From contig NZ_CP011253.3 in NCBI RefSeq assembly GCF_000972785.3, forward strand, positions 3,038,001 through 3,102,000: DNA of 64,000 bases, read 5' to 3'. Both the position numbers and the translations under genes were made by a program. This DNA comes from Pandoraea oxalativorans. Its GTDB lineage: Bacteria > Pseudomonadota > Gammaproteobacteria > Burkholderiales > Burkholderiaceae. Each line of letters starts with the position of its first letter. The first letter of the stretch is position 1. This document shows, one piece after another, positions 9,382-18,164 of this stretch. The notes beneath the pieces are model-generated. The model searched no databases. It was not told the origin of the DNA and saw nothing but the letters and a program-made list of their open reading frames with translations.

Positions 9382-10047
9382 ATGACCACGGCTACACCGA
9401 CGGCGAGGGCCGTTGCCCGCGCGCAGACCCGCAGCGAAGAACTCGCCAACAGCGTCAGCCACGGCCTCGCCTGTCTGGCCGCGCTCGCAGCGATCCCGTT
9501 TCTCTTCACCGCCGTACGCCCGCCGCTGCCGAGCGCCGTGCAGCAGATCGGCATCGGCGTGTTCGCCGTCACGATGGTCGTGGTCTATCTGGCATCCGCG
9601 CTGTATCACGGGCTACCGGACGGCCGGGCGAAGCGCGTGTTCATGCGCGTCGATCACTGCGCCATCTTTCTCTTCATTGCCGGCACTTACACGCCCTTCA
9701 CGGTCAAGATCCTGCACGACCCGTGGGGCTGGCCCCTGCTCACCGGCGTCTGGGCGATGGCGATCGCGGGGCTCATCGCCAAATCGCTCGGATTGCTCGA
9801 CCGCCCGCTCGTCTCGACGCTGCTCTACATCGGGCTCGGCTGGATGGCCGTGCTCGTCGCCGGGCCGGTGCTGGCCGCCATTCCCGGTCCCGGCGCCGGA
9901 TGGCTGTATGCCGGTGGTGCCGCCTACACCATCGGGGCGATCTTCTATTCGCTCGACGGACACATCAAGTTCGGGCATCTCGTCTGGCACCTCTTCGCCA
10001 TCGGCGGCACCGTCTGTCATTATCTCGCCGTCTGGCGCTACATCTGA
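9382..10047 (+). CDS. Hemolysin III family (PAQR-like) seven-helix membrane protein
   Basis: 221 residues with seven predicted transmembrane helices. Diagnostic motifs of the HlyIII/PAQR superfamily: SVSHGLACL after the cytosolic N-terminus, ASALYHG at the end of TM2, the DHCAIFLFIAGTYTPF stretch and the C-terminal HIKFGHLVWHLFAIGG. These His/Asp positions are proposed zinc ligands in the superfamily. Bacterial members are uncharacterised despite the hemolysin name; membrane homeostasis is suspected. The gene converges on the hybrid kinase gene, 20 bases away. Confidence 0.88.
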   Translation: MTTATPTARAVARAQTRSEELANSVSHGLACLAALAAIPFLFTAVRPPLPSAVQQIGIGVFAVTMVVVYLASALYHGLPDGRAKRVFMRVDHCAIFLFIAGTYTPFTVKILHDPWGWPLLTGVWAMAIAGLIAKSLGLLDRPLVSTLLYIGLGWMAVLVAGPVLAAIPGPGAGWLYAGGAAYTIGAIFYSLDGHIKFGHLVWHLFAIGGTVCHYLAVWRYI

Positions 10048-10067
10048 CGCTTTCGGATCCTTTCCGA

Positions 10068-11807
10068 TCACCTGTCGTCCCCTGAACCCTGCGCAGTGCG
10101 TCGGCAGTTCGCCAGCCTCTCGGCGAGCCGGTCGCACCGCTCGGTCAACGCCGGATCGCCGAACATGCGGCACGCGCCGCGCATGCGATGAATGAGGCCC
10201 TGAGCGGCTTCAAGATCTTCGCGACGGCGTCTTGCCAAAAGACGACGAAAGCGCGCCAGATCCTTCGCCATTTCATCTCGCATCATGCGTCGCGCGTAGG
10301 GGTCGTCCCTGAGCGACGACCTCGATTTCGGCAAGCTCTCTTCGTGGCCGAGCGATTGAGCCACCGGCGATGTTGCATCGCTGCCGACACGGCACGTCAC
10401 ATCGGGGGCGAGGCCATCATCGTCCTCCGCCAGCGCAGGCCAGCGCACCGCCAGCGTTTGCGATAACCGTTGACGCGACACCGGCTTGGTCAGCACCCCG
10501 TCCAGCCCGGCCTCACGGGCGGCGCGCGCTTCCACCACCGAACCTGTCACTGCGTACACGACCGGCTCCCGACGACCCAGCATCGGGGCGAGTGCGTGCA
10601 GCGCCTTCGCGAGCGCCAGACCGCTTACGCCGTCGAGGTGGACGTCGGTCAGCACGACATCGACGTCGAGCGCAATCCATTGCACGAGCGCGTCTGTCAG
10701 GTCTTGCGCACTGGCGACGTGACATCCGAGCGACGCTAACTGGTCGGCCAGAATCCTGCGATTCATCACATGGTCGTCCACGACAAGCGCCTGCAATCCG
10801 GGGCGCACAGCCACGTCGACGACCTCTCTCTCAGCCCCGCGCACCGGCGCCTCAAGTAACGTTGCACCTCCTTCGGCAGGCACGTCATCCCTGGCCTTGG
10901 CCGTCGCACCGCCTCCCGGCAGCGCGAATGGCACCGTCAATCGGAATCGCGCACCTGACGCGCACGGCTCTGCACAAAGCGTACCCCGCAGACGCCGCGT
11001 CCACTGGCGCGCGACCCAAAGCCCAAGCCCCGTGCCCTTCGCCGACGTTTGCGCGCGGGAGAACGCCGCAAACACCGCGTTTTCCATCCCGGCCGGAATG
11101 CCCGGCCCCGTGTCGGCGACGCGAACGGTCAGATGCGGGGTGCAAACGGTGTCATCGTCGTCTGGCAAATCGGCGTCGTCCGCCGTATCCGAACCCGTGG
11201 CTTCGCACGCCCACGAGACCTGCACCGCGACGCCGCCGAACTCCGTGTACTTCAACGCGTTATCGATCAGCGTGCGCAAGATCTGCCGCAGACGTGCGCT
11301 GTCGCCCCACAAGAAGACGGGCACCGCGTCCGCGATCTCGCACGTCAGATCGAGTCCTTTGCGACGTGCCAATTCGGCAAAGGCACCGACTTCGGCATCG
11401 AGGCTCTGGCGCACTTCAAATACCGCCTCTCGCAGCGGCAACTGCGCAACGTCGTCCTGCCCGAGATACAGAACATCGTCTACGGCCCCGGCGAGCACAT
11501 CGAGCATGCTTCGCATGTTGCCCAGCCGCGCGCGAGGCCCGGATGCGCCTGTCGCCCCCGCGATCTCCCCGGCGTCGTCCCACAGCGCATCGAGATGTCC
11601 CTGCAACACCTGGAGCGGCGCACGCAACTCGTGCACCAGCGCCATGCGAAACGTGCCGACGTCTGCCCGGCCATGTTCGGCGGCATTCCTTACGAATCCT
11701 TCCGGCAGGCTGTCGCCCTCCGATGCGTACGCCCCCGGTTCGGGGCTTGCGGGATCGGCATGACTTCCATCACTTCTGTTTCGGAACTTGAATTTGTCGG
11801 GATTCAT
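10068..11807 (-). CDS. Soluble hybrid histidine kinase (HisKA-HATPase-REC-HPt)
   Basis: 579-residue phosphorelay protein with no transmembrane segment and no recognisable sensor domain. Order: HisKA with H-box VHELRAPLQ (His59), HATPase with N-box RTLIDNALKYTEFGG, G1 VADTGPGIP and G2 GTGLGLWVARQW, then a receiver (about 340-455) with acidic pair LVVDDHVMNR, phospho-acceptor Asp in VVLTDVHLDG, conserved Thr in AVTGS and Lys in LTKPVS, and a C-terminal HPt domain with LIHRMRGACRMFG. All key residues are present, so a full His-Asp-His relay is possible. No output regulator is adjacent; its partner must be elsewhere. Divergent from the chemoreceptor gene. Confidence 0.9.
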   Translation of the reverse strand: MNPDKFKFRNRSDGSHADPASPEPGAYASEGDSLPEGFVRNAAEHGRADVGTFRMALVHELRAPLQVLQGHLDALWDDAGEIAGATGASGPRARLGNMRSMLDVLAGAVDDVLYLGQDDVAQLPLREAVFEVRQSLDAEVGAFAELARRKGLDLTCEIADAVPVFLWGDSARLRQILRTLIDNALKYTEFGGVAVQVSWACEATGSDTADDADLPDDDDTVCTPHLTVRVADTGPGIPAGMENAVFAAFSRAQTSAKGTGLGLWVARQWTRRLRGTLCAEPCASGARFRLTVPFALPGGGATAKARDDVPAEGGATLLEAPVRGAEREVVDVAVRPGLQALVVDDHVMNRRILADQLASLGCHVASAQDLTDALVQWIALDVDVVLTDVHLDGVSGLALAKALHALAPMLGRREPVVYAVTGSVVEARAAREAGLDGVLTKPVSRQRLSQTLAVRWPALAEDDDGLAPDVTCRVGSDATSPVAQSLGHEESLPKSRSSLRDDPYARRMMRDEMAKDLARFRRLLARRRREDLEAAQGLIHRMRGACRMFGDPALTERCDRLAERLANCRRTAQGSGDDR

Positions 11808-11965
11808 CGCATCGTTGACGCCGCATCACGATTCACGCGCTTCGGCGTACTGAAGAAAGTGAAACAGCCTTTAAGTCTGGCCGTTTGCGTGACGCTTGCG
11901 ACTGCGCAAATTCCGAACTTTCTCCCGCGCAGGCGCACTTTCGGAATCCCCCGAGCCCGAATGGC

Positions 11966-11993
11966 TCAAGTTCTGCGTCTCATATGCCGATAA
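11966..11993 (+). promoter_or_regulatory. Candidate sigma-28 (FliA) promoter of the chemoreceptor gene
   Basis: TCAAGTTC (11966-11973), 12-base spacer, GCCGATAA (11986-11993). The -10 element matches the FliA consensus in all eight bases, and the -35 matches TAAAGTTT in six of eight; the spacer is one base longer than the E. coli optimum. It lies 87 bases before the chemoreceptor start and fits flagellar-regulon control. Confidence 0.72.
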
Positions 11994-12079
11994 TCCCTAT
12001 GCCCCGTCTTGCACTCACCGATGGACGGGTAGGCCCGCGATCTCCTGGCGCGGCCTGGGCATTCAATCCATCGATCAAT

Positions 12080-13723
12080 ATGTATAAGAACATTACGATT
12101 CGGGCCAGCCTGACACTGGTCCTAGGTTTGCTTGGTGCACTTCTCGTCCTCGCCAGCGTGCTGGGCCTCTGGGCGCTCGGCTCCAGCAACGACTCCCTGA
12201 GCAAGATGGCCACGGAAGACACCCCCGCCCTGGCCGAACTCAAGGGAACCGGCGAGCAAATCCTCCGGACCCGTCTGTCGATGGCGACCTATGCGTCGTA
12301 CGTCAGCCTCGGGGCCAACCCCGAAGAATCGGACAAAGTCCTTAAACGAGGCACCCAATACATCGCCGCTTCCGACGCGCTTTGGAACGATTATCTGAAA
12401 CGTCCCAAAGAAGATGCGCACGAAGCGGAGTTGGCCAAGGCCGCCGACGAAAAGCGCAAGGCCTTTTTCGATAAGGTGATCACACCCGCACTCAACGCGC
12501 TCAAGCAAGGTGACGTCGCCGGGTTCCATCAGATTCAGGCACGCGTCGCGCCGGCCGCATACAACGGTGTCGATTCGCTCATGCGCGAGCTTCAGGACAT
12601 CCAGGTGGCGCGTCAGAAAGCCCGCTACGACGCCGCTCAGCAACGCTACAACGTCATGCGCATCGCCATGGGCGCCACGCTCGTCGTCGCGCTGCTGCTT
12701 GCCCTGTGGGGCCGCGCCATGCTGGCGCGCGCCGTCCTGCGCCCGATTCGCGAGGTCATTGCGTACTTCGAGCGGATGGCCGCCGGTGATCTGAGCCAGC
12801 GCATCGAGCAACGTACGCGCAACGAGATGGGCCAGCTTTTCGGCGCGCTCGGCCGCATGCGTGACGGTCTCGCGACCACAGTCGGCACGGTACGCGAGAG
12901 CACGGAAGCGATTCACGGCAGCGCTCGCGAGATCGCCGACGGCAATGCCGATCTGTCGCGTCGCACGGAATCGCAGGCATCGTCGCTGGAGCAAACGGCC
13001 GCGAGCATGGAAGAACTGACCGCCGTCGTGAAACAGAACGCCGAGAACGCGCGTGCCGCCAGCCAACTGGCCGTGACAGCGTCGGAGACCGCTTCGCGCG
13101 GTGGCGACGTCGTTCAGGAAGTCGTGACGACAATGCGCGATATCGCCGAAGCTTCGCAAAAGGTCTCGGACATTCTCACCGTCATCGACGGCATCGCCTT
13201 CCAGACGAACATCCTGGCGCTGAACGCCGCTGTGGAAGCGGCGCGCGCGGGCGAGCAGGGTCGTGGCTTTGCCGTGGTCGCAGGCGAAGTGCGCACGCTG
13301 GCGCAGCGCAGCGCGTCGGCCGCCAAGGAGATCAAGGGATTGATCGAAGCGTCGGGCAATCGTGTGGAGGTCGGCACGCGTCTGGTCGAGCGTGCGGGCT
13401 CAACGATGGCGGAGGTCGTGCAGTCCGTCAAACGGGTGACCGACATCATGGGCGAGATCTCCGCGGCCAGCGTGGAGCAGTCGAGCGGCGTCGAGCAGGT
13501 CAACATGGCCGTCACGCAGATGGACGAGATGACACAGCAGAACGCGGCGCTCGTCGAAGAAGCCTCGGCCGCAGCAGCTGCGCTCGAAACGCAGGCCGCC
13601 CGCTTGCGCGAGTCGGTGGCGCTGTTCCGTCTGTCGTCGCACGAAGCCAGCCACCCGCAGCCGCACAGCACGGGTGGCACGGCTTCGGTCGGCGCGCCGG
13701 GCGCGCTGGCGCTTGCCGCCTGA
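12080..13723 (+). CDS. Methyl-accepting chemotaxis protein (Tar/Tsr class)
   Basis: 547-residue inner-membrane chemoreceptor. Start set at 12080 ([13 protein letters not shown]), immediately before TM1 (residues about 8-30); the upstream extension is not membrane-like and overlaps the promoter. A four-helix-bundle periplasmic domain (30-190), TM2 (about 192-212), HAMP ([28 protein letters not shown]), then the coiled-coil signalling hairpin with the highly conserved [15 protein letters not shown]. Methylation-helix segments flank it ([20 protein letters not shown] and [16 protein letters not shown]). No C-terminal CheR pentapeptide is evident. The ligand cannot be told. No other chemotaxis gene is nearby, so this is an orphan receptor. 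Confidence 0.92.
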   Translation: MYKNITIRASLTLVLGLLGALLVLASVLGLWALGSSNDSLSKMATEDTPALAELKGTGEQILRTRLSMATYASYVSLGANPEESDKVLKRGTQYIAASDALWNDYLKRPKEDAHEAELAKAADEKRKAFFDKVITPALNALKQGDVAGFHQIQARVAPAAYNGVDSLMRELQDIQVARQKARYDAAQQRYNVMRIAMGATLVVALLLALWGRAMLARAVLRPIREVIAYFERMAAGDLSQRIEQRTRNEMGQLFGALGRMRDGLATTVGTVRESTEAIHGSAREIADGNADLSRRTESQASSLEQTAASMEELTAVVKQNAENARAASQLAVTASETASRGGDVVQEVVTTMRDIAEASQKVSDILTVIDGIAFQTNILALNAAVEAARAGEQGRGFAVVAGEVRTLAQRSASAAKEIKGLIEASGNRVEVGTRLVERAGSTMAEVVQSVKRVTDIMGEISAASVEQSSGVEQVNMAVTQMDEMTQQNAALVEEASAAAAALETQAARLRESVALFRLSSHEASHPQPHSTGGTASVGAPGALALAA

Positions 13724-13880
13724 CGACACTGCGTCGGTCGTTACGCGTCACGCATTGCGTCGCGGTCCTACCGCCCCGCCCTTGCTCGCCGTCACTCCAG
13801 ACGTCGGGCGGTGGGGCACGCACCGCCAGCCCCCGTATTTCGCGTCCGCCCCGGGCCTCGCCGGGCGGCACGCAGCGGCC

Positions 13881-14165
13881 TCAGATGCTCGCGCGCTGCT
13901 CGAAGCCTTTGAGCGGCGACTCCGCCACCCACGCCTTGTCGACGTCACACGACGACACCTGCGCCCCTCTCGGCCCTGCTCGCATCCACTCGCACAGCGC
14001 CAGTAGCTGCGCGGCCTCGCCTTGCGCGATGGCTTCCACGGTACCGTCGCGACGATTTCGCACCCATCCCGCCAGACCCAGCCTGCGCGCCTCGACCACG
14101 CACGCCGCGCGGTACCCCACCCCCTGCACCAGCCCGTGCACCACGATTTGCCACGTTGCCGTCAT
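13881..14165 (-). CDS. acyP: Acylphosphatase
   Basis: Small cytosolic hydrolase of acyl-phosphates, 94 residues, the usual length. The phosphate-binding loop HGLVQGVGYR with catalytic Arg19 and the second motif GWVRNRRDGTVEA with catalytic Asn are both intact. Transcribed from minus strand, with GGAGG-like site (GGCAGGAGGCGC) before the ATG. Lies after the terminator of the PepSY reductase gene on the same strand. Confidence 0.93.
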   Translation of the reverse strand: MTATWQIVVHGLVQGVGYRAACVVEARRLGLAGWVRNRRDGTVEAIAQGEAAQLLALCEWMRAGPRGAQVSSCDVDKAWVAESPLKGFEQRASI

Positions 14166-14214
14166 TGCGCCTCCTGCCGTCCCGGATTCGTTCGATGGAG
14201 ATCGATGGAAATCG

Positions 14215-14246
14215 AAGAAAAAAGGGCCCGATAACGATCGAGCCCT
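14215..14246 (-). terminator. Rho-independent terminator of the PepSY-flavodoxin reductase gene
   Basis: On the minus strand, AGGGCTCGAT, loop CGTT, ATCGGGCCCT (10-bp stem with one T-G pair) followed by six Ts. It begins about 30 bases past the stop codon at 14278. Confidence 0.87.
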
Positions 14247-14277
14247 GTCACTACGTTAGCACACCACCGGTACACGT

Positions 14278-16902
14278 CTAATAGATGTCGCGGCGATAAC
14301 GTCCCTGTGTCGAGAGGTCCAGCAGCGCGTCTGCGCCGATAGCCTCGGCCAGTGCCGCATCGACCGCTGGGGCCATGCCCGCGAGACTGCCGCAGACGTA
14401 GATCGAAGCGCCGTCAGCCACCCATTTCGCAATCTCTTGCGCCGACTGGCGAACGTGGTCCTGGACGTAGATCCGTTCCGCCTGATCGCGCGAATAGACG
14501 CGGTCCAGACGAGCGATACCGCCTTGCGCCTGCCACTCGCGCAGCGTCGCATCGTGAAATGCATCGTGACTCGCCTGACGTTCTCCGAAGATCAGCCAGT
14601 TGCGAACCTGTCCCTTCGCGATGCGGGCTGAGAGATGGGCGCGCAGCCCGGCCAGCCCGGTGCCATTGCCAATCAGAATCATGCCCTGCGCGTCAGCCGG
14701 GCCGTGGAAGCCCGGATTCGGGCGCACGCGCATCGTCACGCTATCGCCCAGCGCCAAGCCATCCGTCAGCCAGCCCGAGCCAAGCCCCAGCGAGCCATCG
14801 GGATTACGCGTCTGGCGCACGAGCAGCATCAGCTTGCCCTCCTCCTGCGTCGACGCAATCGAATACTCACGCTCGGGCAACGGTGCCAGACGTTCGAGCC
14901 AATCCTGCAAGTCGACGCCAGCGGGCGGTGCGGCGTTGGGCAGTACGCGCTCGCGCAACGCCTCACCCAGCAACGCCTCGCGCCCGGCGACGTTCACGCG
15001 GACATCCGACGCCCACACGCTGCCCGCGAGGAACGCGTCGATACGCGCGGCCGTATGGCGCGGCAGCACCTCGACCAGATCGCCCGCGACCCATTGCGCG
15101 CCTTCCGGCGGCGTGAACGCGAGATGGTACGCAGGCAAACCGGTGCTGCCCGGATTGAGCACTTCGCGCTCGGCAAGCGCCCAGGACGCGAAGCGCGGAC
15201 CGTCGTCGGCCTTCGTAGCAACCAGCGGACGACCGAGCCATTCGCCCAGACGTTCCTGCCAACTCGCCCAGGCGCCCGGATCGCCACGGTCGACTTCAAT
15301 CGGTTCGAACGCCGCCACACCGCCCTGCGCCCGCAGCCAGCCGTCGAGCTTGCGACCGAAACCGCAGAAGGTGTCGTAATGGCTGTCGCCCAGCGAGAGC
15401 ATGGCAAAGCGCAGCTTGGGTAACGCCATTGCCTGATTCATCAGTTGTTGGGAGAAACGACGCGCGCTGTCGGGCGGCTCGCCGTCACCGAACGTGCTGA
15501 CGATGAACAATGCGCGTTTGGCCGCGCCTAGCTGCGCCTGGCCGATGCGTGCCAGCGGCTGAATCTGAGCGGGCACGCTGGCCCCCTGCAACATACCGGC
15601 CGTCTGCCAGGCGAGGCCCTCGGCCACGCCGCTCTGGCTTGCGTATCCGATCAGCACGCCTTCGTCGGCGAACGAATCGCTGCTCGACGGTGCATTCGCA
15701 CCCTTCGCACCCTTCACGCCATCGGCACCCTGCGCCGGGCGCGACGCCGCCAATCCACGCTTCTTCTTGCGACGGTCGAGATAGAGCATCCAGCCGGTGA
15801 CGAAAAATACCGGCATCATCAGGCTCGACAGCATCATCACGACAATACCCACCGGCCCGAAGAAACTGCCACGATGCAGCGCGTAGATGCTCGTCATCAA
15901 CTGGCCGCCGGTCGTCTTCTCTGCGTAGCGCTCCTCGTTGCGAATCGCGCCGGACGCCGGATCGATATCCATCCGGCTGAACGCACGCTCATGTGGCACG
16001 GCCTTGTCGAGCCACGTCATTTGCAACGGGCCACCCGCCTTTTGCGACGGACGCAGATAGACCTTCGTGTAGTCGGGCACGCGCGTGATGAAGGCGACCC
16101 ACGCGGTGCTCATGTCGTGCGCAGAGGTCGACGCCAGATCCGGCAGCGCCGTCTTGCGCTCGCCCTTGGCATTCGCGTCGCCCTGCTTCGCCATCCTGGG
16201 TTTTTCGGGCGGCTTGTTCCGTACAGGCTGTTGGACGCCAGCCATCGAGAACAGCATGCCGCGCCACCAGTCATACGACCAGTACAGTCCCGTCGTCGCC
16301 GACAAGAGATATGGCACCAGCACCACCGTGCCGATCACGGCGTGCAGATTCCACAGGAACGGACGTCCCTGTTTCTTGAAGTCGATGTGAAACCATGCGC
16401 GCCAGCTACCGATCCGGCGCGGCCAGCGCAGATACAAACCGCTCGCCGCGAGCAGGAACAGCAGCAGCGTTGCCGCCCCCGTGATCTGCTTGCCGATGCC
16501 GTCCACCGTCAGGAAACGGTGGATGTCCATGATGAAGCGGAAGACGACATCGGCCTGCGAGCGACCGAGCATTTGTCCGGTGTACGGGTCGACGAAATAG
16601 GTCTCGCCGCGCGTGCCGTCACCGATAGAGAGCCGTACACCCACGGCGTCCTCCGGATTGCGCATCACCGTCATCAACAAAATACGGCGATCCGGCACGG
16701 CCTGATGCACCCGTGCCATCAGATCGGGAACGGACAAAGGCGCGGTGTCGCGCACAGCCACGGTCATGACACCCGGGCTGAACGCGCGGGTGAGCTCCTC
16801 GTAATAGGAGAGCAGTGCGCCGGTCAGGCCAACGACCGCCAGCACCAGACCGGCCGTAATGCCGAAGAACCAGTGCAGTTGAAACCACAGTCTTTTCATC
16901 AT
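14278..16902 (-). CDS. PepSY-TM / flavodoxin / FNR-like membrane reductase
   Basis: 874-residue fused electron-transfer protein, probably reducing ferric siderophores or other periplasmic substrates. N-terminal PepSY-TM part (about 1-400) has four membrane helices and conserved histidines (LHWFFG, DIHRFL, NLHAVIG, ALHRGSF). A flavodoxin domain follows (about 430-580; VLIGYASQSGVAEGLAWQT, STFGDGEPPDSA, LGDSHYDTFCGFG), then the CysJ-like FAD domain (REYSIAST) and NAD(P)H domain (ILIGNGTGLAGLRAHL, YVCGSLAGMAPAVDAAL) ending in RRDIY. The start at 16902 (MMKRLWFQLHWF) fits the first helix; a longer frame adds 31 unlike residues. A Fur-box-like site lies about 110 bases upstream, supporting an iron role. 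No TonB receptor gene is adjacent. Confidence 0.88.
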   Translation of the reverse strand: MMKRLWFQLHWFFGITAGLVLAVVGLTGALLSYYEELTRAFSPGVMTVAVRDTAPLSVPDLMARVHQAVPDRRILLMTVMRNPEDAVGVRLSIGDGTRGETYFVDPYTGQMLGRSQADVVFRFIMDIHRFLTVDGIGKQITGAATLLLFLLAASGLYLRWPRRIGSWRAWFHIDFKKQGRPFLWNLHAVIGTVVLVPYLLSATTGLYWSYDWWRGMLFSMAGVQQPVRNKPPEKPRMAKQGDANAKGERKTALPDLASTSAHDMSTAWVAFITRVPDYTKVYLRPSQKAGGPLQMTWLDKAVPHERAFSRMDIDPASGAIRNEERYAEKTTGGQLMTSIYALHRGSFFGPVGIVVMMLSSLMMPVFFVTGWMLYLDRRKKKRGLAASRPAQGADGVKGAKGANAPSSSDSFADEGVLIGYASQSGVAEGLAWQTAGMLQGASVPAQIQPLARIGQAQLGAAKRALFIVSTFGDGEPPDSARRFSQQLMNQAMALPKLRFAMLSLGDSHYDTFCGFGRKLDGWLRAQGGVAAFEPIEVDRGDPGAWASWQERLGEWLGRPLVATKADDGPRFASWALAEREVLNPGSTGLPAYHLAFTPPEGAQWVAGDLVEVLPRHTAARIDAFLAGSVWASDVRVNVAGREALLGEALRERVLPNAAPPAGVDLQDWLERLAPLPEREYSIASTQEEGKLMLLVRQTRNPDGSLGLGSGWLTDGLALGDSVTMRVRPNPGFHGPADAQGMILIGNGTGLAGLRAHLSARIAKGQVRNWLIFGERQASHDAFHDATLREWQAQGGIARLDRVYSRDQAERIYVQDHVRQSAQEIAKWVADGASIYVCGSLAGMAPAVDAALAEAIGADALLDLSTQGRYRRDIY

Positions 16903-17288
16903 TGTTGTCGTCCGACGCACGTCCGTGCGACGGGGGTGGCGCGTGCGTGGCAGGTGTGCCGTACCGCATTTCCCGGATGGAGCACTATGCGGCAATTATC
17001 GAATGTTATTGCAAACGATTCTCATATTCAATACCTACTTGCCTTTCTTTGTCTTGAGAATGTCGCCCAACGTCTCCCTCGCCCTCGTAGGCGTCATCCG
17101 ACAGGAATTTCATAGAACGGACGACGCCTTGTCGCTTTTTGAGCGGTTAGGATGAATACATCCCGCGCGGATATCCGCGCTCCGCCCTTCAATATCGCCG
17201 CACGTCACGCCTCGTCTGCCCAATCCCTAGCCCTTTTGCTGGCCCTGGAACGACCTGTCGACTTGCGGCACGACAGCGACGGAGAGCC
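16903..17288. other. Divergent intergenic region, reductase / otsBA
   Basis: 386 bases without a gene. It holds the Fur-box-like site (17011-17029) on the reductase side, and on the otsB side a perfect 16-bp palindrome GCGCGGATATCCGCGC at 17165-17180, about 109 bases before otsB. The palindrome is a plausible operator; no regulator is known for it here. Confidence 0.5.
17011..17029 (-). promoter_or_regulatory. Fur-box-like operator
   Basis: The minus-strand 19-mer GAATATGAGAATCGTTTGC agrees with the Fur consensus GATAATGATAATCATTATC at 13 of 19 positions, including the central TGA-AATC core. It lies about 110 bases upstream of the PepSY-flavodoxin reductase start, the position expected for iron repression. 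Confidence 0.62.
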
Positions 17289-18164
17289 ATGCAACGCACT
17301 ACGTCTTCCCCGCCCGTCACCGATGTGACGCCAAAGGCCCCCTCGTCGGCGACGTCTGCTACCGCGTTCGCCGCCAGTCCGCCTGCGCAGCATGCCGTCA
17401 ACGTTGCCACAGTGGCATTCTTCTTCGATCTGGACGGCACGCTGGCACCGCTGGCGGCGCGTCCCGACGCGGTCAAACTGCCGCGCGACACCGCCCGAGT
17501 GCTGGCCCGCCTGTTTGAACGCACAAATGGTGCGATCGCGGTCGTGTCGGGGCGCGCCATCGACGACATCGACGGCCTGCTCGCCCCGCTGCGCGTGCCG
17601 GCCGCCGGGCTGCACGGCGCGGAGATTCGTCACGCGCACGGCGGGCTGGTGCGTGCCGAAGGCCACGCCGCCGACACCGAAAGCGTCGCCGCCATGGCCG
17701 CCCCGCTGCAAGCGCTGGTCGCGCAGCATCCGGGGCTGTTGCTTGAGAACAAGGGCTGTGCACTCGCGTTGCACTATCGCGGCGCGCCCGAACTGGCAGG
17801 CGTGGCGCGCGACACCATGCGCTCGCTGGCCGATCTGCACGCCGACAGGTTCTCGCTACAGCCGGGCAAGCTGGTCTTCGAACTGCGCCCGCGCAACGTG
17901 AGCAAAGGCCGCGCCATTTCGACACTTCTGAACGAGGCCCCGTTTGCGGGTCGAACGCCGCTGTTTGCCGGTGACGACCTCACCGACGAGGCCGGTTTTG
18001 CCGACGTGAATGCGCTGGGTGGCATCACGATCAAGATTGGGGACGGAGAGTCCTGCGCGCACTACCGGCTGCCTTCGCCGGAGGCGCTCACCGCCTGGCT
18101 GCTCACGCTGCATGGCGACACCTCCCCGGCCCCGCCTCAACCCTCTCAGGAGACAGACGCATGA
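17289..18164 (+). CDS. otsB: Trehalose-6-phosphate phosphatase
   Basis: HAD-superfamily phosphatase converting trehalose-6-phosphate to trehalose. 291 residues; the first ~40 are a variable Ala/Ser/Thr stretch. Catalytic motif I is FFFDLDGTLAP (Asp47, Asp49), motif II VVSGR, motif III Lys in NVSKGRAI, and motif IV FAGDDLTDEAGF. GGAGAG ribosome site before ATG. Its TGA overlaps the ATG of otsA (ATGA), so both enzymes are made coupled; the phosphatase-first order is common in proteobacteria. Osmotic or stress control is expected but no promoter could be fixed. Confidence 0.93.
   Translation: MQRTTSSPPVTDVTPKAPSSATSATAFAASPPAQHAVNVATVAFFFDLDGTLAPLAARPDAVKLPRDTARVLARLFERTNGAIAVVSGRAIDDIDGLLAPLRVPAAGLHGAEIRHAHGGLVRAEGHAADTESVAAMAAPLQALVAQHPGLLLENKGCALALHYRGAPELAGVARDTMRSLADLHADRFSLQPGKLVFELRPRNVSKGRAISTLLNEAPFAGRTPLFAGDDLTDEAGFADVNALGGITIKIGDGESCAHYRLPSPEALTAWLLTLHGDTSPAPPQPSQETDA

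Noticed and set aside
10470..10739. Possible response-regulator gene near the kinase
   Set aside because: Only a shadow of the kinase receiver domain on the opposite strand.
10370..11791. Long plus-strand frames opposite the hybrid kinase
   Set aside because: Composition is Arg/Pro/Ala-rich with no domains; the minus-strand kinase explains the DNA.
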